A DNA stretch of 64,000 nucleotides. Source: Armillaria gallica (lineage: Eukaryota > Basidiomycota > Agaricomycetes > Agaricales > Physalacriaceae). The position numbers and the translations under genes were made by a program. Of this stretch, positions 22,871 to 35,962 are shown in pieces. Where the stretch lies: the NCBI GenBank assembly GCA_037576215.1, contig JBANDB010000008.1:124001-188000 (forward strand), given 5' to 3'. A model generated the notes under the pieces. That model was not told the origin of the DNA, ran no database searches, and worked only from the letters and a program-made list of their open reading frames with translations. Numbering within the stretch: the first letter of the stretch is position 1; every line of letters begins with the position of its first letter.

Positions 22871-25800
22871 ATGAAGCTGACGACCAAGTTAGTGGGTAAA
22901 TTGAAGTTCCCCAAGGACCAAGACCACTTCATCAAGTCCGACCTGATGCCAGACTTTCTCGTAGGCCAGGGGAAGAAACAGGTCACCCATACGGTCATGA
23001 AGTGTGTCAACAAATTCAATGATAGGTACCCACCCACTTGCTCCCCCAAAGAAAAAGCAAAAGTTTTGGCAGACCGAGCTGCAGTAAGTCTGTTGTGCTT
23101 GTATCATCGTCACATGGTGATTAGGCGACATTAGTCTGTCAAGATGCATATGTATAATATCAAGGGAAATCTCTTGTGCAACACCCCCAGTTTGCATCCA
23201 AAGTCTAGGAAGGCTGTGGTCAACCTCAAAAGGAGCCGCCGGTTGATGAGAACTGAGTTGTATTACTGGAAGATACATGACGACCCTGATTTCATCCATG
23301 CTGTGGAAGCCAAAAAGGAGAGAATGCAGTCCAAGTCAATTCCTGATGACTTGGATGTGGGAGGGCATGAGTCAGCCGAGGAAGATGGTTTCAGTGAAGG
23401 GGGAAGTGGCAGCAGGGAAGTTAGTGCTGGAGGAGATCACATGACAATGGAGAAAGTGATGATAGGGGAAGAAAACATTACACTGGCTGAGGGGACAAAG
23501 AACAAGAAAATGCAGGAGAGCGGGCACGATCTGCAACTTGGATGCAAGTTAGTGAAGCAGTGGTTGGCAGAAGCTCCTGAAGATGTGGAACTCGAGATTG
23601 AGCAATTGGCAAAGGAAAACTCAGAACAAAAAGCAAAGGTCCCCAAGGAAGGAAGTCCAGAAGCTGTTAAATGGTAAGCCCTGCATTTAGATGTATATCA
23701 TTGTCACTGATTTTTCTAGTTCACTTGACTTGATCAAGCTGTTGTTGACAGAACTGATGAAGACTATGAAGCAGGCTGGTTGGGTGTGTTATGTCCAGGC
23801 AGGTGGCTTGGTCCCTGGAGATTTCTTGCCTCAAACGATCTGGTAAATCCAAGAAATACCTCGCGACTCGATTCAGGCTAATGTGTGGTTATCTAGTTTG
23901 AACATTGGTAAAAATGAGCAGGGCAAGACTTGGGGGCAACATCATGCAAATTATGAAGAGCATGTGACTGAGCCTTTTGCACAGTTTCTTTGTTCCACAT
24001 TCCATAAGTCTGTTGCTATGTCCTGAGCCACACTCTGGTTGCTAACTGTGCTTCCTCAGCCGACGAAAAATGCAAGGCATTCCAAGAAAAAATGGCTTCG
24101 TTCCATGCACATGCCAACTCTGATGATTATCCTGCTGTGATGAAGACTGATGGAGTGCAGAGGGCAATAGTCACAGGCTTGGAAGAGGGAATGGCAATGG
24201 TGTCATGGGGTGATGAAACTGAAACATCTGTGGGTAGAGGATCTGAAGGGGAGGGCTTGATGATGAGACACAACAAGTCTGAAGATACCAGCACTGGTAT
24301 GTTCCTTGCATTATGCTTCTGAGGTTCTTCACTCATCAAGGAATGTAGATATGCCAATTCCAATTCAGCACAGGAGAAACAAGAACAAGAAAATAACCTC
24401 TTCTACACACTTAGATGAGTTTGACTTGGATGATTTGGAGTGTGACCTCACAAGTGAAGGTGCTGGTACATCTGATTCAGGTGGCTTGGATGGCTCTATG
24501 ACTATCACAATGACGCAAGCAGCCCCTGCAGTCGCTCTTCCCACCGCAACAATGCTGACCTCCATGGACTTGGTCACTCCGGCACCAGTGATGTCTTCAG
24601 CAACCACTGCTATGACCATTGTCAGTGTGACAATGGCAACCACTCCTCCAGTCACTGTCATATTGACATCTTTGGATACTGGGACAGAGTCGATCATGCA
24701 GACTTGGTCGGATCTGGACAGACTTTGAGGTTACACTCAAGAGCCATACTCAGCAGATAATCTCTCACAATGTCCACTGGGCACTGATTTCCAGTCCATG
24801 GATCCCACCTTCATGGATCTTGACCTCTCCCACATTGACTACTTGGACTCAAGCTTTGTACCCTTTGATGGAAGTAGTAACAACCTGCCAGATCTCCAAG
24901 GGGAGGCTTGGAATTCTGCTCTTGACCTGCTTTCTGAAGAAGAAATATTGTATTACCTATTGATGTTCAACCAGCCAGACAAACAGGAGGGGAGGGAGGG
25001 AGAGGAGGGGATTTAGGATGATCATGCCTTCCAGGATCCTTCAGTAATGCATGTAGGCAGTATAAGCACCTGGAACACCAACTCTATTGCTGTCCTTGAT
25101 CCACCGGCAATGAACATGTGAGAGGAAGAAGACATGGCAGTTGCGTTGTGCTCAACTGATCTGGACGAGGAAGGCAATGACAATGTACCTCACTGACAAC
25201 CCACCACGAACCAAGAAAACGGCTGACCACCTTGACAACAAAAAGCACTACCAATGCAGGACCTGGAGAGTGAGGCAGAAGACAAAGACGATACACCTCA
25301 AGAATAAACCATCGTGGACAAAGAAAACACCCAACCATCTCAAGGACAGAGAGCACCAATGACATGGGACCTGGGAGGTGATGCAGAAGAGACAGAGATG
25401 GTGTTGTGATCCATTGATCTGGGTCTGAACTTCTCACAGTGTGTTGACAAATGGAAGGAGTTTAAGATGTGCACTACTGTTTGTGAGGTGAGCTTAGCGT
25501 TGAATGATTTTGAGCAAGCTGACTGCCAGAGTTGTAGGGTCGCCTGCCTTCTTCCACTCATCCATCTGCATTTTCTCTCAAAAAAAGGGATCTAGTGGTT
25601 CTCCCTAAGCTTTCAAAAGCAAGTGAGAGAGCTCTTATTGATGAGACTTTGCAATGGTGGAATTTGATTCAGCCAGAGTCAAGACAGTCATCGTCACCAT
25701 CGCATGCTTGGCAACTTCCTATTGCTGACTACACTGGTGATATGGGCAAGCTCAGAAAGAAGGGGCAGAGTGGTATGGTGCAGATTCTCTACCTCATTCG

Positions 25801-25990
25801 ATGGTGGGGGACTCTCATATGAGATGCCAATCATGACCCTGCCCTTTGGAATGCGTTCACTCAAAATGTTACATAGTGCCTTACCACCATGCTTGAGGGT
25901 GCTTATACAGCGGAAAAGTCAGGGGGGAAGCAACCAAATGAGAAAGGTAGTGATGCGGACAAGCATTCCAAGCGCACTCACAACAAGTAA
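22871..25990 (+). CDS. Multi-exon uncharacterised Agaricomycete family gene
   Basis: Exon 1 (22871-23083) starts MKLTTKLVGKLKFPKDQDHF and has a helical, basic region like a DNA-binding start. The intron at 23084-23134 (51 bp) keeps phase. Exon 2 (23135-23673) is acidic and ends with a helix. The intron at 23674-23719 (46 bp) leads to KTMKQAGWVCYVQAGGLVPG, then NIGKNEQGKTWGQHHANYEE and TEPFAQFLCSTFHKSV. A long Thr/Ser-rich and acidic linker follows (24300-25010). The C-terminal part, CVDKWKEFKMCTTVCE, then intron 25488-25537, LPKLSKASERALIDETLQWW, NLIQPESR and GMVQILYLIRWWG, runs to the TAA at 25990. The order GW..GG, then WW..LQP.xR, then WW matches a family I recognise as common and uncharacterised in Agaricomycetes. 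Introns in the middle are not all resolved and some decay is possible. Confidence 0.6.
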
Positions 25991-26089
25991 AGATATTGTT
26001 ATGCTGAGTTTTCTCATTCAATATGTCTTTTTGCTGTAGTTATTACCTGTTGTATGTACTCCAATAAGGGAACTTACAATGCAAAAAAT

Positions 26090-26275
26090 GTCACATCAAT
26101 GAATTCATTCATCCATTGAATGAATTCATTGGTCTTGACTCATAACTAATTCATCTGTCGAATTAGTCCATCTCAGTTTGGAATTTATTTGTTCCTTAGA
26201 TAAATTCATCAGCCTTGATTCAATTGATTCATAACTATTTCATTCTTGGATGGAAAACTTTGGGATTAACGAGTT
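26090..26275. repeat. Palindrome cluster (GAATTCATTC/GAATTAATTC type)
   Basis: Dense run of words such as gaattcattcatccattg, gaatgaattcattgg, taattcatctgtcgaatt, aaattcatcag and caattgattcat directly after the 22871-25990 gene. Confidence 0.55.
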
Positions 26276-26345
26276 GAATGAGTTGATACATTGAAATTAT
26301 ACGTATCGACAAGGGTTACAGATGTCCACAAAACCCTACATATGA

Positions 26346-27534
26346 CTAATCCCTCTTTAAATATCTGAGGATGACTAGATAAGGCTCAGTGAGATGTAAA
26401 AGCATAGCACCAATCATTGAGAGATATACCTTTGCAGGCAGTGAAGTGTGATTGCCAGCAGGACAGAATCTCTTCGAGGAAGACTCTGCCCTGTCACTAT
26501 CATCGACACTGGTTGACCAATGCCACTTGGAACTGATGTTCAATGCTGAGAAAGGAGAGTCTCACAGGATGCAGCCGATTTCTAGCACCTGTATTTCCTT
26601 TGCAAGTGACTGATGTGATGTCATCATCAGCTGGAATGCCTGCAACCGAAAAAAGATGTTTACGAACATTGTCTTCATTCGTGGCCTTGGTTCCCACCTC
26701 TGATGGTAAGTCATCGTGCAGTGGGATTTCTTCAGAAATCTTGCCCAGTTCTTCAGTAGATGGCTGGAGCTCTGGAACACTGGGAATAGGCATGTCATAT
26801 CTGCATGTTCTTGACTCAGGTGAAAGTATTGATAGTGCTGTGGTGGGGGCCAGTGATGACATCATAGTGATAAAATGATTGTTGTGAATGCAGAGCATGA
26901 GGTGAGCAAGGCTCTATGCTATGGGTCAGGTCGTCTTCCCAAAAGCAAGAAACCAGACTCACTGTAAGTGCATGGCACTTCCATGCACAGACAGAACTTA
27001 TATCAGTAGGATTCTCTGGAACGCCAAGCGTGCAGTGGAAACGATCGTGATAAGCAATGAAGAGCCCATGCAAATAGGCATCTAGGGAATTCTTTCCATG
27101 CTATAGGATAATCCAGTAGGTGGGGATGAATGGCTGAGCCCAGGATTCTTGGAGAGTGAGGTTGTCCATGGATGGTGGGAGGAAAGAAGAAAGGGATCAT
27201 GTGACTTTGCACATCAATAAAAACTGATTCATTTTTTTATAGGTAATCATAAGTGCTGACTCTGTGACAATAGGTGAGCTGTGGGTGGATATTTAGGAAT
27301 ACTGTTCAAGGCTAAGCGCTACAGTGTTAACTACTGGTTAGGATCATAAGGGCACATCATAGACAAAAACCATTCACACTGCTCCAAATCCCATGTCGTG
27401 GCTTGTCTCCAAAAGCATGCACATTCCTCTCCACTACACTCAGTGCCAAGTTGAGCAGCCTGACCAAAAGTCAAGTGGTAGGGAACTTTGAGCCCAGTGA
27501 ATGGACAGGATCTGAAGTGAAGTTGAGTGTGCAA
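26346..27534 (-). other. Weak minus-strand coding remnants
   Basis: Short frames at 27534-27331 (Cys-rich: TECSGEECACFWRQATTWDL), 27212-27003 and 26898-26346 (MSSLAPTTALSILSPE..., acidic) may be exons of one decayed gene. No domain is recognised and splice sites do not join them cleanly. Confidence 0.25.
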
Positions 27535-29100
27535 AGTGAATCATTGGAAATAAACCCCACTTAGAAGGCTGGAACTGTAGAATACTATTCCCTTGGTATG
27601 GCACTAATGTCTTCACCGCATCACCACTATGTATGAGAAATCAGTGAAGGAAAGCCATGTGTGCTAGTGGACTACACACCTAACGCTGGAACTGGATTCC
27701 TGTTGCGATCCTGTTGGTGATGACATGGGATTATGAAGAGTTAGGAATGAGAACACGATTTGCTGAGTAGGCAGCAGGGTGGACGTGCTGGTAAGGATTC
27801 AATGGGTGTAAAAAGTAAATAATGGTGGCGGAAGCAGTCGCAACAGACTGTTGATGTAAAAGAATGAAACAATTCAAGGTGATCAGCTAATTCATGATGA
27901 ATAAATTCATCATCGAACAAGAATGGGTTTGTTGGGTTAAGAAATGAGGCCAAGGGTTGATGTATGATGGCCAGCCTGAAGAGGATGTATTATCACATTA
28001 TAGTTAGGATTATAGCAAGGTGATGTACAACCACAGACAGATATTGTTCAGTGATGGCACAACCAATGTGGTGAAGCAGCAAAGGGCAAGTGGAGGTACA
28101 GCCACAAAAGTATGGATAAGCGGAGAAATATCATTCAGGAATATTGTTCAAGGGAAACATAGCTTGGCAAGCAATGGTACAGCCACGAAGGTACAGAGAA
28201 CCAGTGAGAGATCAGGGACAATATTGATCCTGATGGAAAGTCCAGACAGGAATGATGAAATCAAATATTGATCCTGATACAATACAGGAGCAATATATTT
28301 ATAGTGCAATAGGCAGGAGGCAGGCTGAGGTGCTAAGTGACATTGGGGTAGTGACAAATGGAGATGGACAGTGACCATGTGACCCTGCAGCACAGCCAGC
28401 ACATGGAAAAATGCTTCTGGTAAGACCTGGGTAATTCAAAGGGCTCAGGATGACAGGCAATTATTAATAAAAGTGAAACCTCTCATTCACAGCTTTTTAT
28501 TGATAATTTGGGCCTTATGGGCTGTTTGAGCAATACCACACCACAATGGGTTTTTGGAGTCCTGGCATTGTAGGAGATATTCATGGACTACAGATTCAGT
28601 GGGAGCTTCCAGCCATTTCATATCTTCGTATGTCTTTCAATTCCTTTCTTTCTTTATACCTTTCTATGCTATGGTGTCTGTGAAACAGTGGGAGTGTTGA
28701 GGATTATAGTTTTACAGCCACTGGGCCGACGGCATAGCCATCTTTTGTTTTACATTATTTTGATTTTTGTATCAATCACTACTGTTTCTTGGCTTCATAC
28801 CACCACCACCTACATATCTGTCACAAATATATGTTCATTTGAGCCATACCCTTCACATCCTTTGTGCCTGCCAACATCTATTCCCAACAGACCAGAGCAC
28901 CCAGAGATGAGACCGAGGGTTGCCAGATGTTGATGTGGATATACTGGTTCGCTGATAGTTTCTCCTTTTGCCTCCTTGCTCACTAAATGAAAGGATATGT
29001 GTAATACAGGGCACCGTCTCAATAGCTGTCAAGTCCAAGCCAATTGTGCAGGCTGCAGATCGTTGTCTTAGAACTGACAAGTCAGTACATGAATGGTAAA
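27535..29100. other. Gap with palindromes and low-complexity repeats
   Basis: Positions 27880-27916 contain taattcatgatgaataaattcatc. Positions 28020-28265 contain two imperfect copies of an attgttca ... aatggtacagccac ... aag unit. The remaining open frames are short and carry no motif. Confidence 0.3.
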
Positions 29101-29109
29101 CAGACACAC

Positions 29110-29240
29110 CACAGTATTTATGCCATGACATCATCCTATCAGAGCACAAAGTCATCAGAGAAAAAGAGATAAGAGTTGGAAAAAGGAATCTCACCTTCAT
29201 CGGCTGGTCAGTGTGGCAAAGTACCAGATCCATGGTGAGA
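29110..29240 (+). pseudogene. Coding remnant homologous to 61707-61835
   Basis: The plus-frame reads HDIILSEHKVIREKEIR, then NLTFIGWSVWQSTRS. The segment at 61707-61835 reads HDIILPKHQLIRKRGIR, then KLTLIGWSTRQITR in the same spacing, so the two are diverged copies of one protein-coding piece. The family is unknown. Confidence 0.45.
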
Positions 29241-29299
29241 GGATGACAGGGAGAGGCCAAGAATGGCAGAAGTTATGGGAATCAACAAATGATGACAAC

Positions 29300-32200
29300 T
29301 AAGTTGGGAAGCAGGCTGTGGGCAAGGCTCGTGGAAGTTTGCCATCATGGACAAACACCTTCAATTCGTGGCTTCTAGGGCTCCATCTCACCGACAGATT
29401 CATCTGTTTGACCAAGCTATCTGTACTTGGAGATCAAGCAATCAAGGAGGAACATTTCAACCGGTACGAAAGTATGAAATTAATAACATTGCACGATGCA
29501 GCCTTATGTATTGGATCCTAGGACTAGGTATATGCCTCTCCTCCAATATCAGATCACAGGGTACATATACTCGCTATTAGGTGATTCCTCAGTGCTCAAA
29601 GCGGGTTTATCCCATATTTCCAGTGTCCTTGCAGAATAGCCCTGAAACCCTATGGCAAGCCCAGTGAGATGTGGAAAGTATCATGTCCAGCATGGAGTGC
29701 GTCATAAACAACAAAGCGAGGCTCATAGCATGTCCATAAGTGACTCTCCAAGGATGAGAGGAAGGGCAAGCACAAAAGACTTTGAACCTGTGTTTTCACT
29801 GCCTACTGACTCGAATGCAGCAAAGCGGTGCAAGGTGGTGATTGGAAACTTGATCACCCTGCATCCTTGACCTTACCCAACTGCTTTAGTGTCCAGGGTG
29901 GTGGCAGACTATAGCCTCGAGTTATCACTGAACAGCTACGGATATATATCCATCCATGACCATCTTTCTCTAAAGCAGCTTTTCATTTCTCTCTTTCTCA
30001 AATCTCATATCACAAACATATTGTTGAGCTGGCTTTCCTGATACACTTTGTTTGAGCCATGCTATGGTGAAAGGTGTGTACAATTTCTTTTTGTCTACGT
30101 CCTTTGACTTATGCATATTATAAACTATTTCAATACAACAACATTCTTAGGACATTCTGGTGCCATGATACAATGTCTACTGCTATCGCCTTCCCAAGAA
30201 CAAGAGTTATCATCCAGTCATTGTAGCCATCTCCTTTGAATTCAAAGTCTCAAGGTCTCCTTTCCTGGCCATTTTTGCATCATGTCCACTCTTCAAAATA
30301 AAATCTTTTCTGTTCTTCGATATTGTTATTCAAACTCTCAGCCTTTATAGCAGGACCCACATGGCTCTCTGTCTCTCTTCAAGTTCCAGCATTCAACCAC
30401 TATAAACAAGTACACAGAACTATTCAGCCACTCACCATAACTGATTCTGACATCTCGAGCTCTCTCATCACGAATAATATCCATTCTATTTCTTTACACT
30501 ATCCTCACATGAGTGAATTGGTGTTGAACATTAGAACTTGGATAAGCAGGATGTTATACTCTTGGTCAATTGATCTCTACTGCAGAATGAAGAACAAAAT
30601 GTCCAGGGTGGGAACATGAATCCATGATGGAAACCATCGCCTTCCATCTTGACATGGTCCTCACAGCTCTCGAGGTATGCTGTGTTCATTATCTCCAATT
30701 TGTTTGTACTCATGTGGGTGTCTCAGTCAATGTCGATTGGCAACCATGAGAACATGATTCAAAACATTCCTCGGATCCTAATACAAATATCTGCACTGAA
30801 AATTGGGAGAATAGTTTGCTGGAGATTTTGAAAGTGTGATCATCTTGTTTCCTTTCCTCCTATGACTGTAGCCAATGGGCCCCAGTAACAGTGCAAATCG
30901 AAGCACTCAAACTGTGCTAGCTTAGCTTGGAAATGTTCGCTATGACATCCACCTACCCTACTCAACTTTGCGCTATGTGAGATCATTCCATCTAGGACCT
31001 TGGATGCCGAATTTGAAACTGATGCATCCTCTTGAGCTTCAAATTGACTAGGTTGTGAGCATAGGGTAAGTTGTTGCTTATTTAACAGCTTCCTTTGTTA
31101 CTGAGGCTTGTTAGACACCATTCATCTAGCTTGAGGGCCCAGAGGGCACCCTGTAATTCAGTTTCTAATTTACACCACATGTGCTTGAAGCTTTCACATC
31201 CTACGTTCCTCAATGTCATTCAGTATTCAATTTCAACAGGTCGATATGAGTGAGTATGTCATATTTCCAGTTAAGCCTAAGCCTACCTAATAGCTTTCTA
31301 CATCTAGCTATGGAGATAGATAGAACGGAAAATTGCCCAACCTTCTCTTCCTTCCATCTTCACCAAGTATACATGCACTGCTGCACTCTTCCTCGCTACA
31401 CTCTTGACTGTACAGCTACTGATCTACCAGATACTCCCTTTGGCAAAACTGCACAGGGCCCAACTGGGATCAACAAATGTGGGATGACATTTAGCCAGGA
31501 TTCAATGTGCCAGAATATCTATAGTCCATTCTGTTCTGCTTGTCGTAAGCAAGATCGGGTATGATACCATTATAGTCAACACCCATTGTCAATTTGTAGG
31601 TTTTGCATCTTCATTGAGCTCTCAGGCTCATCGTTCATCAACCCCAGGCCCACATTTTGGTACTGAGGTCTGACATACTCATCTTATTCCGTGTAGAGAC
31701 TGATGTTTTACACAGAGTATAAATGTTTCATGGTGCCTCAAGGCCTGTTCTTTCCAGATCTCATACATCTGTCTTTGCTTAATGACCCATAGAGTGGGAA
31801 CGGAACACGCATCATTCCCTAACACATGATCAGGGAAACTCATTTTGTGCAGACACCTGACTTAGTGCAGGTTACTGGTATGAGGTTTCTTTGTGTTTCA
31901 TAGATATCTGATCTGAAGATGCATTTTTGCAGGTGTGGGAGATTTTCCAAAGCTTGATATCTACAGTGACAATTCTGGCAGAGAGCTTGATCCCAATGGT
32001 TCCTACTTTGGGAGTGAGGCCTTCAATTCATTGACTGTATGTGAAATCGATATCATTCTAATGTCAGTGAACCTGTCAGAGGTTCAATCTACTCTTCTGT
32101 TCCGAGTCCTGTGTATACAGGCTCAGTCTTATGCAGTTTTTGGGGGAGGTCCTCGGTGGCGGTGTATTTTGGTTAAGTCAGTGTTTGCCGGTCCAGCTCT

Positions 32201-33414
32201 GTTCTCGGCATCTTCTTCAGTTTGGCACATGTTGGTGTGTGCTGTTTCTTTTGGCATTCAAGTTGTTCATTGCCTCATATATTTTGTCAGTTTCTATTGT
32301 AGAGTCATCCCAATAACGACTATACTGCTGGAGGATGTCATTACCCTACTCCGGTATGGTCGGTAGGATTCTCACCAAGTTCGCGCTGCATTGGCCTGGT
32401 GCCATCGGGGTTTGAAATACAACTATGGCTGCAACATCATTCGACTCACATTTGCTCCTTGACATCCCTCATAACGATGGCAAACATTGGATCAGAAGAG
32501 CTCACCAAGCAAGTGGACTCCCAACTAGACCTCAAGATGACAGACCTCACAGTCGAGTTAGTCTAGTAGTTGTTGCGCCCTAAGAACCTCACAAGTGGGT
32601 CTATTATGTAATTTTATATAATCTGGCAGCCAGCCTTGTCTTTATCCCTCAACAACACCATCACATTGCCACTTCCAGCTGCCATTTGGCCGACCAAAAA
32701 ATTTAATAAAGTTTCTTTGCTTTATTTGATTTTTTTTCCCCTGATAAAATGTTCCCTTGAGCTTCTTTTCACCCTCAGTGCTAATTCAGGTCATTGACAA
32801 TTGTATTTGGTGTGAACCATATCTTTAGAAGAATTTGACAGCTCGTAGATGAACAAGTATGTTGTACTTCATCTTGGTAAGTTTTTTATTTACTGAAAAG
32901 CATTGGATATGCTCTGCAACGCAGTCAGAATCGATGCGTCAAGTTCAGATTATATAATAAGATCAGTCATGTGGTACTTGGCTGAGTTAGGCAACAGAAT
33001 ACATATACTGTCCTCATCCTCTCAAAAAAGGTATATCATCATCTGTCTAGGAGAGACTACAGTCAAGTGAGCCCACAACAGTTGAATGCAACAAGTAGGA
33101 CTTCTGACTCAGGACAAATGGCCTCTACAAGAGGTCTTGGCTAGTCTCAAGAAAAAAATGAAGGCAAACTGTGCACAAGGAGGGCAAAGACACTGGTATG
33201 TTATATTCCTGTTACAAACTTCCTATATTTACTGTGCTTCAGATATGTATAAGAGTGCCTTCTACACAAGGAAAGATATTGTTTACTGCTCGCCAACATC
33301 ACTTGAGCTCACTTTTTGACTGTGCCTTTCCTGCTTGGTGGTCACTTCTGTCTCACATCTTGCTCATCTTTCTGGCACATAATCTCTGATTGTGTTTTCT
33401 GTGATCTGGTCCTC
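29300..33414. other. Gap without recognisable genes
   Basis: Open frames are at most 143 codons and lack motifs. The longest is 31935-32366 (MGDFPKLDIYSDNSGREL, then hydrophobic text). A Cys-containing frame at 31250-31564 ends PFCSACRKQDRV. No LTR, TIR or RNA gene is identified. The region is CpG-poor and probably old transposon debris. Confidence 0.3.
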
Positions 33415-33798
33415 TGTTACAACTTATTCATTTTCCTTATCTTATCTTCAGTGCTTATCCTATCTCATCTTATCTGTAGGTGCCTGGACCAATCTACGTG
33501 CGGTTACCAGGCAACTTCAATAGCACCTCACGACTGTCATTCACTTTATGCATGTTCTCACTTCTTTCTTTCACAAGAGACCTATTATTAGACCCTCACT
33601 TTTCATATATAGGTAGTGTAACTCTCACTGTATAGTCTCCAGCTTCAAGCTAACGTTTATTCATACCAATCTCTTCACTTAATACTTGCCTAAAACTAAG
33701 ACGTTAAAGTCTTATCTCCTTTCACCATGAGACTCAACAGTGACTGCCCAAACACAAGACAGCCATTGTTTACTCTTGATTGGAGGTTGGGTTTAACA
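33415..33798 (+). repeat. 5' LTR of element B
   Basis: 384 bp, TGTTACAACTT...GGGTTTAACA. It contains a TATA-like catatatagg near 33605. It matches 52719-53103. Confidence 0.88.
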
Positions 33799-34351
33799 AT
33801 TAGCTTGAAGCTTCCCTAACTCCCTAACTGGAGCTTCCATGGAAAAAGACAGTGCCATCATCCTTCCCATGACTCTTGGCCCCAGTGCCCTCCTCCTCCT
33901 CACCGCAATCATCCTTGCATGGTGATTTCAGAGGACACCACCCACAGTCATTCTTAACCAGCATATAAACACTGACAATGACATCCTGCTCCAGCTGATC
34001 CCAATCCACACACCCATACCATGCAGAGCATCAATTGAGTGCCTCCTTCGCTTCATCCACAAGTGGCAGCCGGTCAATCTTCAGCAGAATCAGGGAGACA
34101 TTCAAGAAGGAGGAGGGTCTCCCATCACTTCCAGAGGACATATGCCAATTATCGTATTATCCCCCACCACCAGCTCCACCAACTCTACCCCCTATGTTGT
34201 TCAATCTCCCACCCCCTTTCCCCTAGAGCACTCAAGGAGCAACTTGTCAAATTTGAGCTGGCAGGAAACTGCTATAGCAGGCCTGCAACCCCATACCCCC
34301 ATAGTATCAATAGTAATGGGGACATCAGGGCATATACTAACGAACCCACCC

Positions 34352-35962
34352 CTTTTTTTTTTTTTTTTTTTTTTGGATTCAATTTTATTGTGCATGAGGG
34401 AGAACCCCATGGCGCACACTGCACTGTCTACTTGAATGTATCTAGTGACCTGTTTATCTATCTATCGCAAAGAAGGGGGGGTTTCGGTGCATAGCTGCAA
34501 TGCCATTACATACCTGAAGGCACCAGGAAGGATCAGGGAACTTCATAAACAGCAAGCCAACATTGTAACACTATCAAGATACCTATTGAAAAGTCTGTCT
34601 GTGGAAATAGAGCATAACCTGAAAGGAGAAATCTAGTAAGTAGTTAACATGAGCTGAGTAGAAGAACCGAGGGTATAGTCTTCACAGGTGGGAAGTGGGT
34701 GGGTGGTTGTCAGGACAGTTGGAATCAGGAGGATGACCGTGCATGTTGCGTCTTCTTGGTCGATAGAGGGAAACCCTGCAGTAGGTGTTGTAAAGGAACA
34801 TACCATGCCGCAGCAGACCATCTGCGACATCATGATCCTCAAACGACAAGTGCAGGGATACCGTCTCCCTCCCTTCCAGATTTCTGCACAGAAGCCGAAC
34901 ATCTCGTACCATGTCCCAATGGATGCCTTCCTCCTCCAACAGTGCACGGTCAAAGTCCTTCCCCAAGGAGCTTTTCGCCATGTCATCCTGCATCTTCAAC
35001 ACCAGAACACCATGGACCACAACTGACTTCCATGGCAGATCCAGATATGCTGTTGGCCATCCAAGTTCCTGGTGGCCCTTAGCTGTCAGCATATACTGGT
35101 TGATGACCTGCACATGCTCTCACAACAATCGTGCTGCTGGATATGGTGCCCGAGTGTGAAAAACAAGGCTTCCGCCTTTTGTCCAATGGACACCCTTTAT
35201 TCCTGGGGGAACAATGGGCCTCAGATCCGGCCACGACGATGGAGATTGGTTGCGAATAATAGTTGCAATAGTCTCTGCAATGGTATGAGCTGGTAGTCAT
35301 GCATCTAGTGGTGGGGGTGTCATCCAAGAGAATATCAGACAATATGGGGAGTGGAATGATGGAGATGGAGTGCTGGTACGTGCTACCGGAATGGCTTTCG
35401 TGCACTTGGGCAGGGTGATGGGCGTGGTTGGGGTCGCAGTGTCTGGGGTCACTGATGATGTGGCAGTGGTTGGTGCTGCAGTCTCAGCATAGGTGGGGCT
35501 TCGTTTGGGGCCTGTTGGGAGTTTCAATGCTGGATCAAGGTGAGAGACAAGAATACCGAGCTTATCTCAAAGTGACTGAGGTGGTGGGGGCATGGTGCTG
35601 TAGGACTGAGAGATGGCTGCCAAAGCAGTGCTAAGTAGGGCTTCTACCTCATCCCAGGGGTTGCCGACTGAGTGGGGCTCAGTAGGCATCATGGTGCGCC
35701 GCTTGGACAGTGGTGCTGGTGGTGGTGTGACCATAAAAGGTGCTGGGGCAGCTTGAAGGGGTGTTGATGGCACATTAGTTTTACTGCGCTTGGCAGCTCG
35801 ACCCGTGCTTGGTGAAGTCATAGTGTTGTCTTGTGTTGTTGGTGTCCTCTGTGGAGTCTGCTCTGGTGTTCGTTGACGGATTTGACCTCTATGAGGTGTG
35901 GGTGACTCCGGAGGATCGCCTGGCAGGCGTTGATGGTGGTGGTTAGAGTGTGAGAACATCCA
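34352..35962 (-). mobile_element. Non-LTR (LINE) derivative carrying only ORF1
   Basis: The insertion is bounded by a 9-bp direct repeat aacccaccc (34343-34351 and 35963-35971). On the minus strand it ends in an A tail (22 T on the plus strand, 34353-34374). Between is about 1.6 kb with an ORF1-like coding region directly at its 5' end and no endonuclease or reverse transcriptase. Removing it restores the sequence order seen in element A (DPDDLW motif). This is the structure of a target-primed insertion, of a LINE with ORF2 missing. Confidence 0.8.
34633..35959 (-). pseudogene. LINE ORF1-like protein, frame-broken
   Basis: The minus-strand coding starts at 35959 (MFSHSNHHHQRLPGDPPE), with a Pro/Thr-rich disordered lead and a Lys/Arg cluster (GRAAKRSKT). 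A helix follows (VGNPWDEVEALLSTALAAIS). After frame changes come RSPTYAETAAPTTAT, then VVVHGVLVLKMQDDM, and LLCRNLEGRETVSLHLSFED, DVADGLLRHGMFLYNTYCRV, consistent with the RRM-like half of fungal LINE ORF1 proteins (VVVHGV..., then a second strand set). The C-terminal zinc knuckles normally expected are not seen. ORF1 proteins bind the LINE RNA. Several frameshifts make it inactive. Confidence 0.6.

Noticed and set aside
28583..28933. Open frame of 116 codons with hydrophobic stretch
   Set aside because: Hydrophobicity comes from T-rich sequence; no motif, no splice signals and no matching context.
31935..32366. Open frame of 143 codons
   Set aside because: CpG-poor region of apparent transposon debris; no motif and no continuation.
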